DNA of 29,003 bases, taken from the NCBI GenBank assembly GCA_000431015.1, contig HF986081.1, positions 15,491 to 44,493 of the forward strand, written 5' to 3'. Positions 15,501-21,541 of the stretch are shown one piece after another. This DNA is from Alistipes sp. CAG:514. GTDB lineage: Bacteria; Bacteroidota; Bacteroidia; Bacteroidales; UBA932. Positions within the stretch are counted from its first letter, which is position 1; each line of letters begins with the position of its first letter. The notes under the pieces are model-generated. The model saw only the letters and a list, made by a program, of their open reading frames with translations, did not search any database and was not told the DNA's origin. The position numbers were made by a program, and so were the translations under genes.

Positions 15501-17283
15501 TTTCAAGGCTTTCATAAAGAAATATTTCGATTCGAAGGAGGCGAAAAGAATCGACAGGAACATCAGCGAGAAAAAGTACGAAGAGCTGTTCGGAAGTCTG
15601 ACCGGGACACAGTCAGACATAATCAATGACAGCGAATCAAGGTTCATCGTGGTTCCGGCCGGACCTGGAAGCGGCAAGACCTATGTCCTCGTGCGCAAGC
15701 TGGCCTCTTTGATCCTTCTGGAGGATGTCAAGTCCGAGCAGCTTCTGATGCTGACATTCTCAAGGGCCGCGGCTACGGAGTTCAAGAAGCGGCTCAAGGC
15801 TCTGATCGGCAACGCCGCCGAATATGTCGAGATCAAGACTTTCCATTCATATTCATTTGACATTCTTGGCAGGAAGGGAACGGTCGAGGGTTCCGAACAT
15901 ATTGTCGCCGACGCTGTCGTGGAGATTCGTTCAGGCAGGGTTGAAAGGAGCCGGATAACCAAGTCAATCCTTGTCATCGACGAGGCACAGGACCTTGGTG
16001 AGCAAGAATTCGCTCTGGTCAAGGAACTTATCCGTTGCAATGAGGATATGAGGGTCATAGCGGTCGGTGACGATGACCAGAACATCTACGAGTTCCGTGG
16101 CTCGGACTCGGGAAATATGAAATCCTTGATTACGGACTATGGAGCTTCCGTGTATGACATGATGGAGAATTTCAGAAGCTCTGAGGCGGTTGTCTCCATC
16201 TCGAACAACTATGTAAAAGTAATGTCGAATCGCCTGAAATCCGCTCCCATTATCTGCCGGAGAAGTGACAGAGGTTGCGTACGTCTTATCCATCATGCCT
16301 CCTTGGATTATGAGCAGGCGATTGTGAATGAGATACTGTCTGGTGCTCCAGGCGGCACTGTGTGTGTACTGACAGCCACTAATGACGATGCGCTGGTGAT
16401 TTCCGCACTGCTCAACAAGTCAGGACGTAGGGCGAGGCTGATCCGGTCGAATGACGGGTTCTATCTCCGTGACCTTGCTGAGTTTCGATTCTTTCTTGAC
16501 ACGATACGAGGATATGATGCGGCGTGTCTTGACAATGACACCTGGACGAAATCCGCAGAGGTAGTTGTGGAGCATTTTCGTGGCAGCGAATGTCTGGAAA
16601 TGTTCGGAAATTGCCTGGAAGCCTTCAATGAGGAGTGTCCCGGCCGCAAGTACATCTCTGATTTTGAAAACTTCCTGTTGGAGTCCAGGCTTGAGGATTT
16701 CTCTAAGTCAAGGTCTTCGGAAATCATCGTCTCTACGATTCACAAATCCAAGGGATGTGAATATGACAATGTTTACATCTCTCTGAAGGGACTTGGTGAC
16801 ATCACGGATAAGGAGCGCAGGATGATCTATGTCGGAATGACCAGAGCGAAGAACAATCTGTCAGTCCACTACAGCAATGTCAACTTATTCTTAGATAAAT
16901 CGTTACAGGGATTGATCATTGAGGACAATACCGTTTATGGCGCTCCAGTGGAGGTTCTGATGCAACTGTCTCACCGGGATGTCGTGCTGGACATCTTCAA
17001 GGGTTGCCAGGACTCTTTGCCCGGTCTTTTGTCCGGTACCGGCCTTTTTGTCAGCGGGGACTATCTCTATGCGGAGACCGGAGGGCGTAGGGTAAAGGTT
17101 TTGAGATTCTCCTCCGCTTTCCGTACCCAATTGTCCAGGATGGTATCAAAAGGCTACCTTCCAGTTAAGGCAAAAGTTCGTTTCCAGGTTTTCTGGAGTT
17201 ATGAGGAACCTACAGGTGAAACTGGCTCACCGACCCGCTCCGAAATCATGATTGTCCTTCCTGACTTGCTGCTCGCTCTTTAG
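12502..17283 (+). CDS. Three-part protein: DnaQ-like exonuclease fold, RecQ helicase, UvrD-type helicase
   Basis: A 1593-residue fusion. (a) Residues 1-120 look like a DEDD exonuclease: FIDLE with D8 and E10, then HNIIGHD (50-56). The third motif (NDSLKAQSLYDDE, 105-117) lacks the standard His and Asp spacing. (b) A CGDARCAYC cluster precedes a RecQ core of about residues 260-620: PTGGGKS (K291), DEAH (389-392), FTATAKP, TSAFGMGVDKSDV and IQEAGRAGRD. Winged-helix-like segments follow, without an obvious RecQ zinc cluster. (c) From about 1030 comes a UvrD/Rep-type superfamily 1 helicase: GPGSGKT (K1059), DEAQD (1160-1164), GDDDQNIYEFRGSD, ENFRSS, TIHKSKG (about 1412-1418) and VGMTRAKNN. A C-terminal 100-residue domain is unassigned. 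It should unwind or process DNA in repair. I believe related fusions occur in other Bacteroidota. It is a lone gene, divergent from blaI. Confidence 0.9.
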   Translation: MMKTAFIDLEIDGKGRILDIGGVKNGLSFHSARIPEFAGFVSDCDCLCGHNIIGHDIKYLKPFLRKEYILIDTLYLSPLLFPQKPYHKLLKDDKILTEELNNPLNDSLKAQSLYDDEVMAFKALDKDFQQLYYDLLNEDIHFSGFFKSIEYVPSRKPFFFRKSTADIFRELFKGKICEHSNVESFVRDHKVECAYAAALISTDDRNSITPAWILRNYQGVENVIRGLRAVNCGDARCAYCSQKLNAEYSLKKWFGYDRFRTFGGEPLQENAAKAAIKGESLLAIFPTGGGKSLTFQLPALMAGETVRGLTVVISPLQSLMKDQVENLEKKGISEAVYINGLLSPIERRNALERVESGEASLLYIAPEQLRSKTIEKVLMSRTLVRIVIDEAHCFSAWGQDFRIEYMFIGEFIKHLQESKGLDTPIPVSCFTATAKPKVISDICDYFRDRLGITLKRFTTDVARTNLRYTVLFRASDEDKYQTLRNLLDGTKCPAIVYVTRTKAAEKIAERLGKDGFDAKAFHGQMEVNTKVKAQDDFMSGKVRIIVATSAFGMGVDKSDVGLVVHYEISDSLENYIQEAGRAGRDVNSQAECYVLYNDDDLNKHFILLNQTKLTLSEINQVWSAVKKLTAKHDCIHISALEIARKAGWEEIRDVETKVKSAIAALETAGYLRRGMNSPRIFATSIVPRNMDEASERIERCPDFTEDDKLDARRIIKSLISERSRSRAGTAEAESRVDYLSDMLGIETRKVISIVERMRVAGILAKDDDMTAYLRLGQLRKFKYYIQLEKFLVETVIGECTKFSLKEINEKAIASGIARSSVKDIRTILFFWTIRHYIEKRPVTDDYIQIAAKVSASDLEKQIAVRNSIASFIVYRFKDNNKEEDGEVKVGFSLAGLVGDYNDSALFPEKIDVGMAEEALLFLAKTGILNLEGGFMVLYNKLQIERLKDSKCRYKKDDYHNLDDFYKQRIQQIHIIGKYANMMVSDKKRAMEYVHDYFVLDFKAFIKKYFDSKEAKRIDRNISEKKYEELFGSLTGTQSDIINDSESRFIVVPAGPGSGKTYVLVRKLASLILLEDVKSEQLLMLTFSRAAATEFKKRLKALIGNAAEYVEIKTFHSYSFDILGRKGTVEGSEHIVADAVVEIRSGRVERSRITKSILVIDEAQDLGEQEFALVKELIRCNEDMRVIAVGDDDQNIYEFRGSDSGNMKSLITDYGASVYDMMENFRSSEAVVSISNNYVKVMSNRLKSAPIICRRSDRGCVRLIHHASLDYEQAIVNEILSGAPGGTVCVLTATNDDALVISALLNKSGRRARLIRSNDGFYLRDLAEFRFFLDTIRGYDAACLDNDTWTKSAEVVVEHFRGSECLEMFGNCLEAFNEECPGRKYISDFENFLLESRLEDFSKSRSSEIIVSTIHKSKGCEYDNVYISLKGLGDITDKERRMIYVGMTRAKNNLSVHYSNVNLFLDKSLQGLIIEDNTVYGAPVEVLMQLSHRDVVLDIFKGCQDSLPGLLSGTGLFVSGDYLYAETGGRRVKVLRFSSAFRTQLSRMVSKGYLPVKAKVRFQVFWSYEEPTGETGSPTRSEIMIVLPDLLLAL

Positions 17284-17437
17284 TAACATGAAAAAAATAA
17301 GTTGCCTCAGATTAAGAGAAGATTTTCGAGGATAGATCTATTTATTCCCCGCCGGGTGTCGTTTTTTCTGAAAATATGGCAAAAGAGACGCAAAAAGCCT
17401 CTTTTGCCATATTGTTTTTTGGTTTTTCCCCCTAACT
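17281..17437 (+). repeat. Repeat element copy 3, degenerate
   Basis: TAGTAACATGAAAAAAA followed by TAAGTTG (ending 17305) matches the left end of copies 1 and 2 in spacing and most bases, and begins with the stop codon of the RecQ fusion gene. TTTTCGAGGATAGA (17324-17337) matches the conserved core exactly, as in copy 2. A GCCGGGTG remnant follows at the place of the GCCGGTGG hairpin, and CATATTGTTTTTT (17408-17420) stands where the other copies have CAAGTTRTTTTTT. The far end is weak. The interior has become a strong terminator. Confidence 0.5.
17374..17420 (+). terminator. Intrinsic terminator of the RecQ fusion gene
   Basis: A perfect 14-bp stem (ATATGGCAAAAGAG at 17374-17387 with its complement at 17399-17412), an 11-nt loop and a TGTTTTTT tail. 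It sits about 90 nt after the stop codon. Its tail overlaps the next gene's -33 element. Confidence 0.85.
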
Positions 17438-17440
17438 TTG
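17412..17440 (+). promoter_or_regulatory. Promoter of the LRR lipoprotein gene
   Basis: TAACTTTG (17433-17440) matches the -7 consensus, with TTG (17412-17414) 18 bp upstream. The -33 element lies inside the 3' end of the preceding terminator, giving a very compact terminator-promoter junction. Confidence 0.65.
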
Positions 17441-17478
17441 CAGACATACTTTAATACTGACCCTAATTTTATTAAACG

Positions 17479-18276
17479 ATGTTCACAAACACTCACACAT
17501 TGCGAAACATGTTTTTCGCCACAGCGGCGGCGCTTTTGATCGCCTCCGTTTCGACAGGTTGCAAGAAGGATGACAAGGAGCCGGATACTCCTAAGGCGGA
17601 GAATCTGTCCCCTAAGTTCGATGCAGGATTCGCTGCCGCTCTTCAGGCGGAGAAGATCGTGAAGGATGCCAAGTACATCACCGCTGACGAGATCGCTTCT
17701 GTCAAGTTGATCGATGTCTCTGGATCCAAGTCCGTGCAGGGAGAGCTGACTTCCTTGAAGGGAATCGAACTGTTCAAGTCTTTGACCACACTGAAATGCT
17801 CCTACAACAAAATCCAGAAACTGGATCTTACATCCAACACCGACCTTGTCGAACTGGACTGCGAGTTCAACGAGAAACTTAATGAGATAAAGGTTTCAGG
17901 GTTGACAAAGCTGGAAAGTCTTTCTTTTGGACACTGCAGCCATCTTAAGCAAATAGATCTCTCTTCCTGCGTGGCCTTGAAGAGGCTCTCATTCCCTGAT
18001 AGTGGTCTCGACAAATTGGATGTCAGCATGTGTCCTAATTTGTATTATATTGATGCTTACAATAATTTTTTGGAGTATATAGACATCAGCAAGAATACTA
18101 AGGTCACTACCCTGAGTGTGCTCGGCAATCCTGGGTCCGGAGATGAACATGACAGGATCTTCACCATTTATGTCTGGTCTGGTTTCGATGCCAATTTTCC
18201 ACCAGCCGGCTTTACGCAGGAGCGTGAGTGGTCGCACCAGACAGCCGATGTCCAACTTGTCTATAAAGTTAAATAG
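17479..18276 (+). CDS. Surface lipoprotein with leucine-rich repeats
   Basis: A 265-residue lipoprotein. The N-terminus has a hydrophobic signal followed by a lipobox (VSTGC), making Cys-28 the lipidated residue. The next residues, KKDDKE, resemble the charged lipoprotein export signal that sends Bacteroidota lipoproteins to the cell surface. Residues about 75-225 form short leucine-rich repeats of about 21-22 residues (LTTLKCSYNKIQKLDLTSNT, LVELDCEFNEKLNEIKVSG and so on), a pattern seen in adhesin-like or ligand-binding proteins. The tail (residues 226-265) is not a repeat. It has its own promoter and terminator and lies between two same-direction copies of the repeat element. The ligand is unknown. 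Confidence 0.85.
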   Translation: MFTNTHTLRNMFFATAAALLIASVSTGCKKDDKEPDTPKAENLSPKFDAGFAAALQAEKIVKDAKYITADEIASVKLIDVSGSKSVQGELTSLKGIELFKSLTTLKCSYNKIQKLDLTSNTDLVELDCEFNEKLNEIKVSGLTKLESLSFGHCSHLKQIDLSSCVALKRLSFPDSGLDKLDVSMCPNLYYIDAYNNFLEYIDISKNTKVTTLSVLGNPGSGDEHDRIFTIYVWSGFDANFPPAGFTQEREWSHQTADVQLVYKVK

Positions 18277-18299
18277 TCGGCGCCACTTTTTTCATAAAT

Positions 18300-18458
18300 A
18301 AGTAAGCGTTAAAGAATAAGTTGGTAAAGATTTGGCGGTATTTTCGAGGATAGAATTCTTTTGGAAAAAGGAGTGTGCCGGTGGCACATGACTGATTAGA
18401 AAAGACGGCGAAAAGACAATCAGGGATTACCAAGTTGTTTTTTAAGGATTACTAAATA
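18300..18458 (+). repeat. Repeat element copy 2 (about 158 bp, terminal inverted repeats)
   Basis: This copy begins AAGTAAGCGTTAAAGAA at 18300 and ends GGATTACTAAATA at 18458. The ends pair over 29 bp with six mismatches. The inner stem AAGTTGGTAA (18318-18327) pairs with TTACCAAGTT (18427-18436). The matching stem in copy 1 is AAGTTGAAC/GTTCAAGTT-like, so both arms changed together. Inside are TTTTCGAGGATAGA, CTTTTGGAAAAAG, the hairpin TGTGCC-GGT-GGCACA (18374-18388) and CTGATT...AATCAG (18392-18424), then a T6 run. TCATAAA flanks both sides (18292-18298 and 18460-18466), a possible target duplication. It starts 24 bp after the LRR gene's stop codon. Confidence 0.75.
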
Positions 18459-18473
18459 CTCATAAACAACCCC

Positions 18474-18509
18474 GCCCGGAGGATCTTCAGAGTCCGCCGG
18501 GCTTTTTTT
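18474..18509 (+). terminator. Intrinsic terminator after the LRR gene and element copy 2
   Basis: GCCCGG (18474-18479) pairs with CCGGGC (18497-18502), with an inner GGA/TCC and one mismatch, followed by T7 (18503-18509). From 18510 to the Dabb stop codon at 18681 (about 170 bp) I see no gene or clear signal. Confidence 0.85.
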
Positions 18510-18680
18510 GCTTTGATGTTTCGCTGGGAGTCTGTGGGCGGGATTCGGGGCATTTCCCGCTTTCGGTGTCCCCGCCGAGACTCTGGAAGCGAGGTTTACG
18601 CATTAATCTTGCCTTCAGCGTCGCTGTCGATCGCTCCGGAAGCTACAATGGTGGTTCAGACCTGGGGCGGAAGCCATCAG

Positions 18681-18986
18681 CTACAGTTCGAAATCCAGGC
18701 AGGAGCGTTGGGCTGTGTAGGGGCGGACCTTTGTGGAGGCTACCTCCACGTGGGCAGGATGCGTTGAGTAGGCTTTTAAGGCCTCGGCGGATTCAAGGGT
18801 GCTGTCCAGCATTACGTCGGCATTGCTGCTGGCAAGCCTGCCGTCGATGTGGACCTTCACGTCCAGAAGCCCCGGAACCTTCCCGACCAAACCCTCAAGA
18901 CCCTCTTTGATGCCGGCCTTGATCGCCGCCTTTTCGGCGTCGGACAGCTCTTCCTTGAGCGTCCAGAGAATAATGTGCTTTACCAT
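18681..18986 (-). CDS. Dabb-type stress-responsive alpha/beta-barrel protein
   Basis: A 101-residue protein starting MVKHIILWTLKEE, the opening typical of Dabb (stress-responsive A/B barrel) proteins. The conserved strand-helix pattern continues through GLEGLVGKVPGLLDVKVHID, ADVMLDSTLESAEALKAYSTHPAHVEV and ends near the family's usual length of about 100. Dabb proteins form small dimeric barrels; some plant and bacterial members bind small molecules, but most lack a known function. The ATG at 18986 is chosen over an in-frame start 20 codons upstream because the family start is at MVKHI. It is a single gene with its own promoter (19060-19089). Confidence 0.85.
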   Translation of the reverse strand: MVKHIILWTLKEELSDAEKAAIKAGIKEGLEGLVGKVPGLLDVKVHIDGRLASSNADVMLDSTLESAEALKAYSTHPAHVEVASTKVRPYTAQRSCLDFEL

Positions 18987-19059
18987 AATGTTTGAATATT
19001 CCTTTTTGCCGCAAACCTCGGAGTCGCAGCGTCTATTTCCGCGCAAAGGTTTGCGATGG

Positions 19060-19089
19060 CAAAGGTAGCAATATTCTCACATTACTCAA
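19060..19089 (-). promoter_or_regulatory. Promoter of the Dabb gene
   Basis: On the minus strand TACCTTTG (19060-19067) matches TAnnTTTG and a TTG (19087-19089) lies 19 bp upstream. Just downstream, CGCAAA-GG-TTTGCG (19042-19055) is a palindrome that would lie at or near the start of the transcript and could be an operator. Confidence 0.65.
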
Positions 19090-19151
19090 GTCTTGCGGGT
19101 GGCAATCACCGGTCGTGCATGCTGTTCTGGCTCCCTAAGGGGATATATAAC

Positions 19152-19184
19152 TGTTTTGATAGTGGAATTATCTGATTTGATAGT
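19152..19184. repeat. Tandem TGNTTTGATAGT words, about 21 bp apart
   Basis: TGTTTTGATAGT (19152-19163) and TGATTTGATAGT (19173-19184) are two near-identical 12-bp words, one mismatch apart, spaced by two helical turns. They lie about 65-95 bp upstream of the Dabb promoter and beyond the end of the GH3 gene. They could be activator sites. The rest of 19090-19240 shows nothing else I can name. Confidence 0.35.
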
Positions 19185-19240
19185 CCCCGGATGGCGTTAT
19201 TTGCCCATTTTTGTAATCGCACCGCGGCAGGATCTGAGCC

Positions 19241-21538
19241 TTACCGCTCAATGAAGAGCGGCTCGGCGCGGAGGTAGTTGCCGGTCGGGGTGAAAGAGGC
19301 ATCCTTTATCCTGATTTTCCTCGCAAGAACCGGTGTCTCGGCGTTTTTGGCCGCGATGAATGAATATGTCCCTTTCTCCGTCGCCCAGCCGCAGCGCTCC
19401 TCATCGTAGGATGCCAGAAGGCTTCTTGGAATCCTTATCCTGACGGTCTCGGACTGACCAGGGGCTAGGGTGCCGGTCTTTGTGAAGCCTTTCAGCTCCC
19501 GGAAAGGCTTGTCCATGTCCCTGCCAGGAGCCTTCACGTAGATCTGGACCACTTCCTTGCCGGAGCGTACGCCGGTGTTCTCGACGTCCAGGCTGACCAC
19601 GAAGTCCTCTCCGTCCTCTTCCACGGTCATTCCGCTGTAACGGAAGTCAGTGTAGCTCAGACCGAAACCGAACGGATAGGCGGTGCGTACCTTTTCGGTG
19701 ACGTAGTACCTGTAGCCCGAGTAGATCCCCTCACGGTAGTTGACATAGTCGATGTTCTCCAGATCATACCTTTTCTTGATCCCGGCAGGAGCCGGTCGGT
19801 AGAACGAGTAGTTGACAGGCTTGTCTGTGAGGATCTGAGGCATGGAGCAGGCCGTCGGGTCATCGTAGTAGCTGACAGGAACACTCATCGGCAGCCTCCC
19901 GCTCGGGGTCTCCCTGCCGGAAAGCACGGAGGCGACAGCGTGTCCTGCCTCGCATCCGGGCAGCCAGCTTACTACAATGGCGTCGGCCATGTCCTGCCAT
20001 GCGGTCATGTCAACGATTCCGCCTACATCCAGCACGACAATGAGTCTTTTGCCCTCCGCATGGAAGGCCTCGGAAACAGCCTTTATCAGCCTCATCTCGG
20101 CGGCTGACAGCAGGTAGCTGAACTGGTGGAGCCTGTCCTTCCCCTCGCCGAAGACGCGTCCGATGGTGATGATGGCCTTGTCGGCTTCCTTTGCGGCCCT
20201 GGTCAGGATGTCCTTGGACGGAAGAGCCTCGGCGGGACGCTCGGCGTCAACGAACCATTGGTCAAACTTGCTGTTGATCCTTTTCGTGTTGAACCTCTCG
20301 TACCTCATGCAGTCCGCGTAGAACTCGTCGGTGGTCTTGTCAAGGGCGAATCCGGCGTCGGACAGACCCTGCCTGAGGTCTATCACGTAAGAGCCGTTGA
20401 CATTGCCGGCTCCCGTGCCTCCGGTGATGAAGTCATAGGATGTCACGCCGAACAGGGCTATCTTTGAGTCCGGCGCCAGAGGAAGCGCGCCGGCGTTGTT
20501 CCTGAGCAGCACGATTCCCTCCTCGGCGGCCTTGCGGGCCACGGAGGCGTTGTGTTCCAGAGCTGGTTTGTCTGAATATTCATACCCCTTGAACCGTGGA
20601 CATTTCACTATCAGCCGGAGAAGCCTTGTGACGGCGGTGTCGATGGCCGCCATCGGGATTGACCCCTCGTTCATCGCCTGGACAAGCCTGTTGTAGTGCG
20701 CGTCGCTGCCCGGCTGGATGAGGTCGTTGCCGCTGGCGACAATCTTGTCTGCATAGACTCCCGCCGCCCAGTCGGTCATCACCAGCCCCTTGTAGCCCCA
20801 GTCCTCACGTAGCACACCGGTCGCGAGGTCGTGGTTCTCCGCCGCGAGTGTCCCGTTGATGTAGTTGTAGGATGTCATGACGGTCCAAGGGTCGCTCTCC
20901 TTTATGGCAATCTCGAAATTCCTCAGGTACAGTTCTCTGAGAGCTCTCGGCGAAACCCTGGCTTCAAGGTAGAGCCTGTTGAGTTCCTGGTTGTTGGCCG
21001 CGAAATGCTTGATGGATGTCCCTACGCCCTGGCTCTGGATTCCACGTATGTAGCCAGCGGCGATCTTCCCGGCCAGGAGAGGATCTTCGGAGTAATACTC
21101 GAAGTTTCTGCCGCACAGCGGGTTGCGCTGGATGTTGACACCCGGGGCAAGCAGCACGTCAACACCATATTCAAGAACCTCATTGCCGATCGCCTTGCCG
21201 ACCTCCTCGACAAGTGACGGGTTCCAGGTCGAGGAGAGGGATGTGCCGATGGGGAATTTCGTGCAAGGGCGGTCATCTATCCTGACTCCAGCCGGCCCGT
21301 CGGCGAGTACTATCGCGGGAATGCCGAGCCTGTCGATCGGATGCGTTGTTCCCGCCGCGCCTTTGACATAGAGAGTCGTGTAGCCTACTCCATCGAAGGC
21401 CTTCGCACCGCTGCCTACCAGCAGGGCGGCCTTCTCCTCCGTCGTCAATTCATTGACAATCCGGGAAATGTTATCACCGTTCAGCTTCAGCGGTGAACCG
21501 GCGAGCAGAACGGTGACTAAAAGTGAGCCAATCATCAT
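19241..21538 (-). CDS. Glycoside hydrolase family 3 enzyme (beta-glucosidase type)
   Basis: A 765-residue GH3 enzyme with the full three-part plan. An N-terminal barrel (about 25-330) includes ADGPAGVR (80-86), the KHFAANNQE segment (177-185) and GLVMTDWAAG with the predicted nucleophile Asp-256. A second alpha/beta domain (about 345-600) carries EEGIVLLRNN. A fibronectin-III-like end follows YPFGFGLSYTDF. It should release beta-linked sugars, most likely beta-glucosides, but specificity cannot be read here. The first 16 residues are hydrophobic without a clear positive start, so periplasmic export is likely but not certain. It begins 3 nt after the HPRT-Adk fusion gene and is probably cotranscribed, though no functional link is evident. 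Confidence 0.92.
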   Translation of the reverse strand: MMIGSLLVTVLLAGSPLKLNGDNISRIVNELTTEEKAALLVGSGAKAFDGVGYTTLYVKGAAGTTHPIDRLGIPAIVLADGPAGVRIDDRPCTKFPIGTSLSSTWNPSLVEEVGKAIGNEVLEYGVDVLLAPGVNIQRNPLCGRNFEYYSEDPLLAGKIAAGYIRGIQSQGVGTSIKHFAANNQELNRLYLEARVSPRALRELYLRNFEIAIKESDPWTVMTSYNYINGTLAAENHDLATGVLREDWGYKGLVMTDWAAGVYADKIVASGNDLIQPGSDAHYNRLVQAMNEGSIPMAAIDTAVTRLLRLIVKCPRFKGYEYSDKPALEHNASVARKAAEEGIVLLRNNAGALPLAPDSKIALFGVTSYDFITGGTGAGNVNGSYVIDLRQGLSDAGFALDKTTDEFYADCMRYERFNTKRINSKFDQWFVDAERPAEALPSKDILTRAAKEADKAIITIGRVFGEGKDRLHQFSYLLSAAEMRLIKAVSEAFHAEGKRLIVVLDVGGIVDMTAWQDMADAIVVSWLPGCEAGHAVASVLSGRETPSGRLPMSVPVSYYDDPTACSMPQILTDKPVNYSFYRPAPAGIKKRYDLENIDYVNYREGIYSGYRYYVTEKVRTAYPFGFGLSYTDFRYSGMTVEEDGEDFVVSLDVENTGVRSGKEVVQIYVKAPGRDMDKPFRELKGFTKTGTLAPGQSETVRIRIPRSLLASYDEERCGWATEKGTYSFIAAKNAETPVLARKIRIKDASFTPTGNYLRAEPLFIER

Positions 21539-21541
21539 TGA

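Noticed and set aside
18513..18910. Plus-strand open frames after the LRR gene terminator
   Set aside because: No promoter or family features, and much of the region is the shadow of the Dabb gene.
18987..19046. Earlier start of the Dabb gene
   Set aside because: The extra 20 residues have no family match; Dabb proteins start at the MVKHI strand.
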